NCBI GenBank assembly: GCA_002377585.1
Contig: DFQC01000038.1
Coordinates: 91,604-155,603, forward strand
Length of the DNA stretch: 64,000 bases
Direction: 5' to 3'
Origin: Anaerolineales bacterium UBA3499
GTDB taxonomy: Bacteria; Chloroflexota; Anaerolineae; Anaerolineales; UBA11657
The notes beneath the pieces were generated by a model. That model was given only the letters and a program-made list of their open reading frames with translations, had not been told where the DNA came from and did no database searches. Below are positions 27,675 through 36,407 of the stretch, in pieces. Each line of letters opens with the position of its first letter. Position 1 is the first letter of the stretch. Position numbers and translations under genes: made by a program.

Positions 27675-27804
27675 GGAATAGTTAACCACCATCTAAACAA
27701 AAACAATGGGATTGTCTAACACATGATTGCTTTTACCACTAATTTGTAATGGTGTGTCTCAATTTTCATCCAGCCGTCTCGCTCGAACATGATGCCAGCG
27801 GCAT
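27675..27804 (-). ncRNA. Hairpin-rich 5' leader of panB (candidate cis-regulatory RNA)
   Basis: About 130 nt lie between the predicted transcription start and the terminator. Inverted repeats include GATGCC/GGCATC around a GCT loop (27791-27805), ACACA.../TGTGT flanking a CCATT/AGTGG stem, and ACAAT/ATTGT around CCC followed by T residues. The published pan motif RNA occurs upstream of panB in Chloroflexi, Firmicutes and Deltaproteobacteria; location and architecture fit, but I could not check its consensus. Confidence 0.55.
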
Positions 27805-27808
27805 CCAA

Positions 27809-27837
27809 AGTATAATCGATTGAGCTGTTATTATCAA
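27809..27837 (-). promoter_or_regulatory. Sigma-70-type promoter for the panB operon
   Basis: Minus strand: -35 TTGATA (27837-27832), 17-bp spacer, -10 TATACT (27814-27809). The predicted start is near 27803. It overlaps the divergent promoter of the M29 aminopeptidase gene. Confidence 0.8.
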
Positions 27838-27849
27838 CAATTGTATAAT
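27820..27849 (+). promoter_or_regulatory. Divergent promoter for the M29 aminopeptidase
   Basis: Plus strand: -35 TTGAGC (27820-27825), 18-bp spacer, perfect -10 TATAAT (27844-27849). The gene starts 33 nt downstream with AGGA before the ATG. The two promoters share sequence, so the genes may compete for polymerase. Confidence 0.7.
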
Positions 27850-27882
27850 AAAGTATTAGCGAATTGCCAAACAGGAACTGAT

Positions 27883-28995
27883 ATGACTGATCCGCGAATC
27901 TCAAAACTTGCACATCTGCTTGTTGATTACTCAACAGACGTTCAACATGATGATCAAGTGCTCATCTGGGCTCCAGGGACTACCACAAGCATGCCATTGT
28001 TGTTAGCTATTTACGAAAGAGTACTGGAGCGCGGGGGGCATCCTCATATTGCTCCCTATCTGCGAGGAGCCGAAGATATATTCTTTGAACATGCAAAAAA
28101 ACACCAGCTTGATTATGTCTCTCCACTTTACAAGTTAGCAGTTGATACTTTTGATGTCATTATTCGTGTGGAGGGTACGAACAATACTCGTGAACTTTCT
28201 CAGATAGAACCCACAAAACAAGTACGCCAGCGCCAAGCATATAAACAGATACAAAAGACTTATCTAGAAAGAGGAGATAAAGGTGATTTGTCATGGAATG
28301 TTACTCTGTTTCCTACACATTCTCTTGCTCAAGAAGCAGATATGAGTCTGCGTAGTTATCAAGAATTCGTATATGAAGCTTGTCATGTAAATGGAGATAT
28401 GAACCCCATCAAACACTGGCAATCTGTAGAAACACAACAAAGTCGTTTCATAGAGTGGCTACAAGGACATGACTTAGTAGAAGTCAAAGGAACTAATATT
28501 GATTTATCTTTCTCAATTAAAGATCGTTATTTCATTAATGCCTGTGGTAAACACAATATGCCCGATGGCGAAATTTTTACAGGTCCAGTAGAAACATCAG
28601 TCAATGGATATGTAAATTTTACCTATCCTGTTACTGTAGGAGGCCGCGAAATCGATAATATTGAGTTGCAATTTAGTGAAGGCAAGGTGGTAGTAGCCCA
28701 TGCATCAAAAAATGAAGACTACTTAATACAAATGTTAGACACCGACATGGGAGCTCGCTACTTAGGCGAATGGGCAATTGGAACAAATTATGGAATCAAC
28801 CACCATACAAAACAAATTTTATTTGATGAAAAAATGGGCGGAACGGTGCATATGGCTATCGGATCCGGATATCCACTGACCGGCAGCAAAAATGCGAGTG
28901 CTATACATTGGGATATGATATGTGACATGAAAGAAGATGGTGAAATCAAAGTAGATGGAGAATTAATTTACAAATCCGGTAAATTTTTGATCTAA
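27883..28995 (+). CDS. M29-family aminopeptidase
   Basis: 370 residues from the ATG at 27883, with AGGA upstream. Typical of thermophilic aminopeptidase AmpS/AmpT: NMPDGEIFTGP holds the first metal Glu, GARYLGEWAIGTN the second, and ILFDEKMGGTVHMAIG and SAIHWDMICDM supply the His and Asp ligands of the dimetal site. It removes N-terminal residues from peptides in the cytoplasm. Monocistronic, diverging from panB. Confidence 0.93.
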   Translation: MTDPRISKLAHLLVDYSTDVQHDDQVLIWAPGTTTSMPLLLAIYERVLERGGHPHIAPYLRGAEDIFFEHAKKHQLDYVSPLYKLAVDTFDVIIRVEGTNNTRELSQIEPTKQVRQRQAYKQIQKTYLERGDKGDLSWNVTLFPTHSLAQEADMSLRSYQEFVYEACHVNGDMNPIKHWQSVETQQSRFIEWLQGHDLVEVKGTNIDLSFSIKDRYFINACGKHNMPDGEIFTGPVETSVNGYVNFTYPVTVGGREIDNIELQFSEGKVVVAHASKNEDYLIQMLDTDMGARYLGEWAIGTNYGINHHTKQILFDEKMGGTVHMAIGSGYPLTGSKNASAIHWDMICDMKEDGEIKVDGELIYKSGKFLI

Positions 28996-29012
28996 TATTT
29001 GAGTGGTTACAA

Positions 29013-29903
29013 TTAATTGTTTGTCGCGTCAGGAGAAATGATACGAGCTCTTTGTGTAAACAACACACCCACCAAGACGGCAGCAGCACCTACAATCTGC
29101 ATACGGTCTAATCGCTCTTGCAACATGTAATGTGCTAGTACAGCAGCAATCACAGGCTGACCCAACAATATTGGAGCGACAATGGCTGCTGGCAATCTAC
29201 CGAGAGCATACGTAATCGCCAACCAACCACCAACTTGCATGACCAAACCTAATACTACAAATATAATATAAGTTGATACACTGTACCCAGTGAAGGAATT
29301 CCCAAGCATCAATGCTATCAAACCCAAAGTGCACGATGCACTAGCTACTACTATCCAAAAGAAAGATATAGTATCCATGTTATACCGTACTTTCTGTCCG
29401 ACAAGAAAGAATAAAGCATAGAAAAGACCGCCTATCAGACCATAAAGCGATCCAGCACCCGACTCTAAAGATTGGCGCCAATCTACTTCTAATATCAATG
29501 CTGCGCCTAGTATTGCCAATACAAGTCCCAACCAAAACTGGTTGCTTAAATGCTCCTTAAAAACCACCATAGCACCCAATCCAACCCAGATAGGTGCAGT
29601 ATTAACTAAAAAAGTTGGGTTGGCAGCGCCAGCCATCGTAACTCCAGTTGACCACAACGCATTGTCTAGTCCAAATGCAACACCTGCAAAGACTGCAAGC
29701 AAAATATTCTGCGCACTTATTGAGGTAGATTTTTTACGTATACGATAAAACGGTACGAATAGCACTATCGCTGCAATCAAAATACGATAAAAAGAGGTAA
29801 TCACTCCTGCAGCATCTGACCATGCTGTCAACAATGGTGACCAAGCTATGATCATCACACCAAAAGTAAGTATCAGATATGGATTATATTTGTTAAATTT
29901 CAT
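29013..29903 (-). CDS. EamA/DMT-family transporter (copy 2 of a tandem pair)
   Basis: 296 residues with ten hydrophobic helices and two EamA repeats. NPTFLVNTAPIWVGLGAMVVFKE split across helix 4-5 and AAIVAPILLGQPVIAAVLAHYML in the second repeat are family-typical. It exports or imports small metabolites; substrate unknown. It is closely similar in layout to the next gene upstream (30019-30906), sharing segments such as ANTAPIWVGLGAM and VVLGLVMQVGGWL-like blocks, so the two look like a tandem duplication. Confidence 0.88.
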   Translation of the reverse strand: MKFNKYNPYLILTFGVMIIAWSPLLTAWSDAAGVITSFYRILIAAIVLFVPFYRIRKKSTSISAQNILLAVFAGVAFGLDNALWSTGVTMAGAANPTFLVNTAPIWVGLGAMVVFKEHLSNQFWLGLVLAILGAALILEVDWRQSLESGAGSLYGLIGGLFYALFFLVGQKVRYNMDTISFFWIVVASASCTLGLIALMLGNSFTGYSVSTYIIFVVLGLVMQVGGWLAITYALGRLPAAIVAPILLGQPVIAAVLAHYMLQERLDRMQIVGAAAVLVGVLFTQRARIISPDATNN

Positions 29904-30018
29904 TCTCTGTTCTGTAAGACAGATAGCACTACAATTTTATGTTGTAGGACTATATATGCAGTCCATATGATACCTATCTGTTATATTTATCCATTAATTG
30001 ACTGCTCTAATAATCATA

Positions 30019-30906
30019 TCATTTCGTCATCCGGTGCTTGTCTTGCTTTTGCACTAAAAAAACGCCAAAAAGAACTGCGACACTACCGATGTACTGGCTA
30101 AAATTGAGATGCTCATCTAAAAATAGATGTGCTAATACACCAGTAACTACTGCTTGCATGAGCAGTATTGGTGCCACCGTGGATGCTGACAATTTTCCTA
30201 ACGCATAAGTTACACATAACCATCCACCAACTTGAATCACGGCACCATAGACAACAAAAATCATATAAGTTAGCATTGAGTAACCGATAAGTGATTGTCC
30301 AAAAAATATCGCGATCAGACCCGTAGTACAACCTGCACTTGCAAAAGCAATGCAAAGAAAAGAAAATGGGTCGACATTTTCACGAGACTTCTGACTCAAC
30401 AGAAAGAATGCGGCATAAAATACACCAGCCAAGAGACCATAGAAAGATCCCATACTTTGTGTAACATTATGCAATTGATCTAATCCCATCAGTAGTACCG
30501 CACCCATCATTGCTAATGTCAGCCCAAACCAAAACCCGATCCTTAGATGCTCCCTGAAAAACAACATAGCTCCCAATCCAACCCAGATAGGAGCAGTGTT
30601 GGCTAATACAGTGGGAATAGTAGCTCCAATTAAATTCACTCCCACCGCATGTAATCCAACGTCTATACCATAAAACACTCCAGCCCATATTGCCAGGCGC
30701 ATATTGCTGCCCCGCAGAGCAATATTGTCTCTGTCGAGAAGCAACAAACACAGCACAAATAACACCAATGCGGCTACAGAATTACGATAAAATGAAGTGA
30801 CTAACCCAGGTGCATTAGCCCAACGAATAAACAAAGCTCCCCATGCAAGAACAAGCAAGCCAACTGCTAGTGCAAGATAAGGATTAACGTTTCTGTAATT
30901 GTACAT
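30019..30906 (-). CDS. EamA/DMT-family transporter (copy 1 of a tandem pair)
   Basis: 295 residues, ten helices in two EamA halves. Shares WANAPGLVTSFYRNS / LANTAPIWVGLGAM / YGAVIQVGGWLCVTYALG with the downstream paralogue, at a level suggesting an old duplication (my visual estimate only). Begins 16 nt after the DUF503 stop, so it may be cotranscribed with it. Substrate unknown. Confidence 0.88.
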   Translation of the reverse strand: MYNYRNVNPYLALAVGLLVLAWGALFIRWANAPGLVTSFYRNSVAALVLFVLCLLLLDRDNIALRGSNMRLAIWAGVFYGIDVGLHAVGVNLIGATIPTVLANTAPIWVGLGAMLFFREHLRIGFWFGLTLAMMGAVLLMGLDQLHNVTQSMGSFYGLLAGVFYAAFFLLSQKSRENVDPFSFLCIAFASAGCTTGLIAIFFGQSLIGYSMLTYMIFVVYGAVIQVGGWLCVTYALGKLSASTVAPILLMQAVVTGVLAHLFLDEHLNFSQYIGSVAVLFGVFLVQKQDKHRMTK

Positions 30907-30922
30907 GTTCAGTAATATTCAT

Positions 30923-31207
30923 TTATCTCCACTCTATATCAGCGGAAACCACGAACATGTCTGGTCGATTTATCTCTAGCCATAACACAGACTTTCTCAG
31001 CACACCCTCTACTACAGTCCGATTATTGCTTACTGTCACCAGAGATATCTGAGCTGACTGCCACAAATCATTATGAGATGTCTCAGAGACTGAAACATTG
31101 AATTCGCGTCTTAATCTGGCAATCACAGATTTGATTTGACTACGTTTCTGCTTGAGCGATCTTACGTTTGAGAGTCGCAATTCCAACACACATACACCAA
31201 CAATCAT
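30923..31207 (-). CDS. DUF503 family protein (YlxP-like)
   Basis: 94 residues, full length for DUF503. The family blocks LRLSNVRSLKQKRSQIKSV, REFNVSVSE and WQSAQISLVTVSN are present. In Firmicutes the homologue YlxP lies next to rbfA/infB and is thought to act in ribosome or translation biology, but no function is proven. It lies between lplA (14 nt) and an EamA transporter (16 nt). Confidence 0.88.
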   Translation of the reverse strand: MIVGVCVLELRLSNVRSLKQKRSQIKSVIARLRREFNVSVSETSHNDLWQSAQISLVTVSNNRTVVEGVLRKSVLWLEINRPDMFVVSADIEWR

Positions 31208-31221
31208 TACTTTACATATTG

Positions 31222-32061
31222 CTAAGCTGTTAAAACTTCGCGCATATGACGGGATCCACTAGTCCATGCTAAATTAGCGTATTTATCTGCGATTAACAAA
31301 TTGACATTTTGCTTTTCGAAAGCACTCAGACCTTCACTGGAAAAATCAATATCAAGAGCTTGTGCAAATCCTCTCTCGAATGCAGTTGCAACTTGTTCCC
31401 AGCTGGCTTCATATCCCAATACATCGGCGAGCACAGTAGCCTGATCGCGTACACGTAATACAGCAGTCGCGCGATCATTTTCCGACCTAAATAATAGCGT
31501 GTCGCATATACTAGCAATGTCTCCTTTTAAGGGTAGGGAACCATGTTGTAATACTCCTCGACCACTACGCATCTGAGCACTGCCCAGCAACTTACGCCCA
31601 TTAGCACTTATTTCATAATGAGATCGATGCTCAAAACAGACAGCTCCTTGCATTTCTGTTGGTGGTACTCCTCCGCTATTGTCTACTACTACACCTAGTT
31701 CTGTTAGACTAGCCAAAATGCCATTGCTAATTCTCCTATATGTTGGCAACACTCCACCTGATGCTATTGGATGTTTTTTGGGTAAACACACAGAGTATGT
31801 AAATTCATTAAGGTGTAGAATTGATCGTCCGCCTGTTGCTCTACGAACTAAATCATATCCGAAAGATTGTAAACGTGTTTTATCTACGTCACTATCGGAT
31901 TGAGCGCGACCTAGAGATATACAAGCAGGACTCCATGAATAGAGACGTAGGGTTGGAAGTGATTTCCCTTTCGATACTGACGATAAAATAGCCTCATCAA
32001 TGGCCATATTAGTAGGCCCATCACTAGGTAAAGAATAAATTATGCGCCAGTATTTATTCAC
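31222..32061 (-). CDS. lplA: Lipoate-protein ligase A family (LplA/LipM-like)
   Basis: 279 residues of the BPL_LplA_LipB family. MAIDEAIL, LRLYSWSPACISLGRAQ, and VRRATGGRSILHLNEFTYSV carry the lipoyl-binding core; KLLGSAQMRSGRGVLQHGSLP holds the conserved Lys. It attaches lipoate or octanoate to lipoyl domains. A ligase versus octanoyltransferase (LipM) role cannot be separated without the C-terminal domain, which is short here. Start without a clear Shine-Dalgarno. Confidence 0.85.
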   Translation of the reverse strand: MNKYWRIIYSLPSDGPTNMAIDEAILSSVSKGKSLPTLRLYSWSPACISLGRAQSDSDVDKTRLQSFGYDLVRRATGGRSILHLNEFTYSVCLPKKHPIASGGVLPTYRRISNGILASLTELGVVVDNSGGVPPTEMQGAVCFEHRSHYEISANGRKLLGSAQMRSGRGVLQHGSLPLKGDIASICDTLLFRSENDRATAVLRVRDQATVLADVLGYEASWEQVATAFERGFAQALDIDFSSEGLSAFEKQNVNLLIADKYANLAWTSGSRHMREVLTA

Positions 32062-32223
32062 AATAACTGTTACCGTATTGATATACGGCCAATCTCAACA
32101 AAATTGCCGCATTTGATATGAAGCAAAAACCACTTAGTCACACAAAGGCTAATTTATGCATTGTCCAAGACGAAGGAAGACAATAACAGGGAAATCCTGA
32201 TTTTACTAATTGACTAGACGCGA

Positions 32224-33168
32224 TTACATCATCTCAGCCATCAAGCTGTCAGATTGAGTTTTGGTTATTCCTAAAGTGCGATATGCCAACGGACCACCTT
32301 CATCCAAAACTGGTTCAAGATCATTTAGAGTCGGCAGATCTTCACGCTGCCAAAACACTCCAATTGGAATCTCGTCACCCCACATGTAACCCTTGTCAAG
32401 AGCACTATGAAAATCTGTCCTATCATGACCAGAATCTTCCAGTTTTTTGACTCTAGATTTGAACCATTGGTAAGTGTTGTCCTTATTATATGTTACGCAA
32501 GGACTGAAAACATCCACAAGAGAAAAACCCTTGTGGTCAATAGCTTGTTTCAGTATGTCTACCAAGTGAGCTTGCTGTCCAGTATAAGCTCTTGCAACAA
32601 ATGTAGCACCACCAACCATTGCCAGAGGCATTGGATTAATAGGATTTTCCAAATTGCCTTCGGGAGTACTCTTAGTCTGCATACCCAAAGCACTGGTCGG
32701 AGAAGTCTGACCTGTAGTCAAGCCATATATCTGGTTATCCATGACAATATAAGTTAGATCAACATTACGACGCATGGTATGTAGAAAATGGTTGCCGCCA
32801 ATTCCAAAACCATCCCCATCTCCACCTGTCACCATGACTGTTAATTCATGGTTGGCCATTTTCATGCCAGTGGCTACAGCCAGAGCACGTCCATGCAAAG
32901 TATGCATGCCATATGTGTTTATAAATCCTGGCAAATTGGAAGAACAGCCTATACCACTAATTGTAATACATTCGTGTGGCTGCTTACCTAATTCGACTAA
33001 AGCCTTTTGCATTGCTGTAAGCACACCAAAGTCACCACATCCTGGACACCAGTCTGGGTCAATTTTACCTTTGTATGAATCACGAGTAACTTCCACATTA
33101 GACAGTGGAATTCCATTGCTAATTATGGATTTTTCTACTATGTCAGCAGCTGTCGTAGTTGTAGTCAT
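32224..33168 (-). CDS. korB: 2-oxoacid:ferredoxin oxidoreductase, beta subunit
   Basis: 314 residues. The TPP-binding beta subunit: DWCPGCGDFGVLTAMQKAL (cluster and TPP region), ISGIGCSSNLPGF, HGRALAVATG, and the GDGDGFGIGGNHFLH TPP-Mg motif with DNQIYGLTTGQ. Together with korA it decarboxylates 2-oxoglutarate (or a similar 2-oxoacid) and reduces ferredoxin. The absence of a separate delta ferredoxin subunit fits the alpha/beta type. It follows korA by 29 nt. Confidence 0.92.
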   Translation of the reverse strand: MTTTTTAADIVEKSIISNGIPLSNVEVTRDSYKGKIDPDWCPGCGDFGVLTAMQKALVELGKQPHECITISGIGCSSNLPGFINTYGMHTLHGRALAVATGMKMANHELTVMVTGGDGDGFGIGGNHFLHTMRRNVDLTYIVMDNQIYGLTTGQTSPTSALGMQTKSTPEGNLENPINPMPLAMVGGATFVARAYTGQQAHLVDILKQAIDHKGFSLVDVFSPCVTYNKDNTYQWFKSRVKKLEDSGHDRTDFHSALDKGYMWGDEIPIGVFWQREDLPTLNDLEPVLDEGGPLAYRTLGITKTQSDSLMAEMM

Positions 33169-33197
33169 ATCAATATTCTCTCTTATTATCTAAATCC

Positions 33198-35033
33198 TTA
33201 TACCATCATTTCATGTGTAGGAACATACAAATCAGTTTGATCTTCAAGAATCGCCTTTATGCCATCAACAATATGATGAGGCATAAAAGGCTCACCATCA
33301 TATTTTCGGATATGTGCATCCCCTTTAATTCCCGTTTCTGAACGCAAATAACGAGCAAACTGACCGCTGTAATTATTCTCAACAATTATTATTTTTTTAG
33401 AGTCAGCTAGAATGGAAGATATCACATCAGCATGAAAAGGAACAATCCACTTCACATGTAGTTGGTTAACAACAATTTCATCTTCCGCAGCCAATTTTTC
33501 AATTGCTTCTAATATAACTCCCCAAGTCGACCCAAACCCAACTAAAGTAGCTGAAGCATCGTTGGGACCGACAAGTTCTGGGGGATCTATTTCATCTAAC
33601 ACAGTCTCCATCTTTCTGGCACGTTTCTCTACCATCATTCTCCGCTTATGCGGATTAGTAAATTCATCGCTTATCAAAGTACCATCTTCATCATGCTCAT
33701 CTGATGCTGCGACGTGAATATGTCCAGGCACACCGGGTACTGCTCTAGGAGAAATACCGCTTTCTGTATTGGCATAACGAAGATAGTCGTTATCGTTATA
33801 TCCTCCATATGGATTGTCGTTAGCACTACCATCAGGGAAAATCATCTTTCCACGATCAATATCAGGCTGCCAGTTCAAATCGTCAGGATCGACAGTAGAC
33901 GTTCCCTCTGAAATCAGCAGATCTGACAATACTAAACCTGGACATTGATAACGATCGGTCAAATTAAATAATTCGGGAATAGTGTTAAATAAGTCAGTTT
34001 GAGATACAGGCGCAACTATGAATTTCTGGTAGTCCCCTTGTCCCGCTCCTAACAACTGCCAGAGATCACCCTGTTCGGTCTTAGTTGGCACTCCCGTTGC
34101 TGGACCCGCTCTTTGCACATCGATACATACTATTGGTGTTTCAATCATTCCTGACATACCAATTGCCTCAGTCATTAGGGCAAATCCACCACCAGAGGTA
34201 GCACACATAGCGCGGCATCCTGCATGAGCTGCTCCAATAACCATGTTCATGACACCTATCTCATCTTCGACTTGGCGTACCATAACACCGAGTTCCCGAG
34301 CATGTTGTGCAATGTACATTAGCACTCCAGTCGAAGGACTCATCGGATACGCCGCGTAAAACTTGACCCCAGCTGCAAGTGCGCCCATTCCAGCTGCTTC
34401 GTTTCCAGTCACTACAGCTAAACCTTTTGACAGTCTAGGTGCCTTATAAGGAAATGAGCTGAAATTATCCGCAGCATAATCATAACCTCTTTGAGCAATC
34501 TCCATATTAGATTCAACAACAGCTTTACCTTTCCTTGAAAAAATGCGCTCCAACGCATCTGCCAAGTCATCAAATTCAATCCCGAGCATATTTAGGACGA
34601 CAGCAACAGCCACTGTATTTGCAGCTAGTTTATTGCCAACAATCAACTCTTTAATCGGTAATGGGCAAAGCTGTACTCCTTCAGGGGTGTCCTCTGGAGT
34701 AATCTTTGCTTCGTCATAGATAACTGACGAACCTGATGGCATTATACCGAGGTGTCTATCCATGGTATCCTGGTTCAAAGGGACCATCACATCCAGCGAA
34801 TCTCCCATACTCCTAACTGGCCCATCACTAGCACGTATTGTCAAGAAAGTATGTCCTCCGCGTATTAAGGATTGATACGCATTATAAGCATTGAGATTCA
34901 ATCCTCTTCTTGCAAAAATTCTTGCGAGTATATTACCTGGAGTCGCTATTCCTTGACCAGCTGCACCGCCAATACCTACAGCAAAATCGACCAAGGGCTT
35001 ATTGTCTGTATTGGCATCCTGTTTTTTTGTCAT
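33198..35033 (-). CDS. korA: 2-oxoacid:ferredoxin oxidoreductase, fused gamma-alpha subunit
   Basis: 611 residues from the ATG at 35033, with GAGG upstream. The N-terminal gamma domain (about 15-190) shows VGIGGAAGQGIATPG and YQSLIRGGHTFLTIRAS. The alpha domain follows with VTGNEAAGMGALAAGVKFYAAYPMSPST split over two strands, VRQVEDEIGVMNMVIGAAHAG, and ATSGGGFALMTEAIG. This fused form is the common bacterial 2-oxoglutarate:ferredoxin type. It could supply reduced ferredoxin for anabolism or run reversed. Promoter region lies in 35034-35209. Confidence 0.92.
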   Translation of the reverse strand: MTKKQDANTDNKPLVDFAVGIGGAAGQGIATPGNILARIFARRGLNLNAYNAYQSLIRGGHTFLTIRASDGPVRSMGDSLDVMVPLNQDTMDRHLGIMPSGSSVIYDEAKITPEDTPEGVQLCPLPIKELIVGNKLAANTVAVAVVLNMLGIEFDDLADALERIFSRKGKAVVESNMEIAQRGYDYAADNFSSFPYKAPRLSKGLAVVTGNEAAGMGALAAGVKFYAAYPMSPSTGVLMYIAQHARELGVMVRQVEDEIGVMNMVIGAAHAGCRAMCATSGGGFALMTEAIGMSGMIETPIVCIDVQRAGPATGVPTKTEQGDLWQLLGAGQGDYQKFIVAPVSQTDLFNTIPELFNLTDRYQCPGLVLSDLLISEGTSTVDPDDLNWQPDIDRGKMIFPDGSANDNPYGGYNDNDYLRYANTESGISPRAVPGVPGHIHVAASDEHDEDGTLISDEFTNPHKRRMMVEKRARKMETVLDEIDPPELVGPNDASATLVGFGSTWGVILEAIEKLAAEDEIVVNQLHVKWIVPFHADVISSILADSKKIIIVENNYSGQFARYLRSETGIKGDAHIRKYDGEPFMPHHIVDGIKAILEDQTDLYVPTHEMMV

Positions 35034-35190
35034 GCAATCCTCATCCTCCGCAACCAATGTGTATGGCAGCAAAAATATAGTTAATTAAGATATTACCGTA
35101 ATTTGATACTATGCATTATACCAATTAACTATGTATTAAGTTGTATGACAAAACTCTTATGATAAAAATCTAATACTTAAACAAACAATC

Positions 35191-35205
35191 GCGATGTATA
35201 ATCGC
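35191..35205. promoter_or_regulatory. Inverted repeat over a -10 box, seven bases before a start codon
   Basis: GCGAT (35191-35195) and ATCGC (35201-35205) flank GTATA, so a TATAAT -10 box (35197-35202) lies within a 5-bp inverted repeat. The ATG of the EthD gene starts at 35210 without a Shine-Dalgarno. A repressor bound here would block the promoter. Confidence 0.45.
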
Positions 35206-35209
35206 ATCA

Positions 35210-35581
35210 ATGTACAAAATGACGTTATTATTTCGAAAACCTGATGATCCCGACCACTTCGAAAACCAGTGGTCGCAAACATTTATTCCATTTGCAGAAC
35301 AGATGCCAGGATTACAACGTATAACAGTCTGTCACGTAGAAGGAGAACCAGGTGGACAATCAGATTATTACAGGATACATGAATTCCAATTCGCTGACAA
35401 AACTGCTTTAGATCACGCACTAAATTCAGACAAAGGTGTACGTGCAGGAAATGCTCTGATGAGTTTTGCCGGTAATATAACGACTATTCTTTTCTCTGAA
35501 GCTTTTGAGGAAAGCCGCAATATAGAGCAAGGCCAAAAAACAAAAACGGGGCGTGATACCCTACATGATCAACAGGAGTAA
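35210..35581 (+). CDS. EthD-domain protein
   Basis: 123 residues with the dimeric alpha-beta barrel EthD fold: MTLLFRKPDDPDHFENQW at the start, AEQMPGLQRITVCHV, YYRIHEFQFADKTALDHAL. EthD proteins accompany oxidative degradation clusters but their role is unclear. A hydrophilic Gln/Glu/Lys-rich tail of about 25 residues follows. It appears leaderless (a -10 box seven bases before the ATG). The next small membrane-protein gene begins 3 nt after its stop. Confidence 0.8.
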   Translation: MYKMTLLFRKPDDPDHFENQWSQTFIPFAEQMPGLQRITVCHVEGEPGGQSDYYRIHEFQFADKTALDHALNSDKGVRAGNALMSFAGNITTILFSEAFEESRNIEQGQKTKTGRDTLHDQQE

Positions 35582-35584
35582 AGA

Positions 35585-35935
35585 ATGGGAAAACTAATCG
35601 CATTGCTATTTTTTATCATGTGGACAGTGCAATTGATTACTAGAGCTGCAAATTCTTTTATACAATGGCAGCGCGGCAGGTCATCTGGGTCTGATCAAGA
35701 AAGCTGGAAAATTATTGAGCCTGCTCAACGCGATGATGGAACACCTGTCAAAGCAGCGCTATCACAGATTGAAAAAGCTCGACGAGTATTTAATGGAAGT
35801 GCCAATGGAAAGAACAATAGAGAATCCGGCGGATTAGAAACAAATTTTCAACAACTAGGATTGAAAATCCTAATAGGTGTAGCAGCAATTGCATTCCTGA
35901 TAACAGCACCTATACTGATTGTAGCTTTTAGATAA
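35585..35935 (+). CDS. Small hypothetical membrane protein
   Basis: 116 residues, family not recognised. One helix at residues 5-21 (IALLFFIMWTVQLI), a polar central part, and a second helix at about 93-113 (ILIGVAAIAFLITAPILIV). Ribosome site AGGAG directly before the ATG, which lies 3 nt after the EthD stop, so the two are translationally linked. Function unknown. Confidence 0.65.
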   Translation: MGKLIALLFFIMWTVQLITRAANSFIQWQRGRSSGSDQESWKIIEPAQRDDGTPVKAALSQIEKARRVFNGSANGKNNRESGGLETNFQQLGLKILIGVAAIAFLITAPILIVAFR

Positions 35936-36000
35936 AATCCCAGATTTACAATGTAAAATCGTGTCTAATTATTTTTCAGTTACATATTAGAGGAAACAAA

Positions 36001-36357
36001 GTGTCAGAATCAGAAAAAATCACCATAGTAGAAGGACCTACTCCTGATTTCGAACCCAATAGTGAGCCCTGTATACTAGCAATGTCAGAAGGACCAGAAA
36101 TACCTTATACTACTCGTTGTATTCTACGCACATTTAATGGTGACGACTTACTAGATCGATGTCGTACAGCCTGGAAACAGGGTCGTGCTGCATACCTGGA
36201 GTTCACTAATTTGTCGGGAATTCCAGAAGAAGCTCTTATACTAGCTGCTCGGCTAGGTGAAGTTGAAGCAGGCGAAGTCCTTAATCTATGGCTAAGACTT
36301 GAAAACTGGCCTAGTGAGTTATCTGACACTGATGATTATTTGGATATAGAACCCTAG
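36001..36357 (+). CDS. Small acidic hypothetical protein
   Basis: 118 residues with a strongly acidic composition. Start is GTG with AGAGGAAA about 5 nt upstream, which supports reality. There is an unstructured N-terminus rich in Pro and Glu, then a predicted alpha-beta segment (AAYLEFTNLSGIPEEALILAA split over helix and loop). No family or catalytic motif recognised. It follows the small membrane protein by 65 nt on the same strand and converges with surE. Confidence 0.6.
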   Translation: MSESEKITIVEGPTPDFEPNSEPCILAMSEGPEIPYTTRCILRTFNGDDLLDRCRTAWKQGRAAYLEFTNLSGIPEEALILAARLGEVEAGEVLNLWLRLENWPSELSDTDDYLDIEP

Positions 36358-36407
36358 TAACGTACAAGTATTGATGACTATATCTGATTAGTGTAAATAC
36401 CAACTAA

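Noticed and set aside
27623..27706. Longer panB N-terminus (28 extra residues)
   Set aside because: It would translate through the intrinsic terminator; the ATG at 27622 has an ideal GGAGG.
27716..27934. Minus-strand open frame of 72 codons covering the panB leader
   Set aside because: It starts upstream of the predicted promoter and overlaps the divergent aminopeptidase start; no ribosome site. A regulatory RNA fits better.
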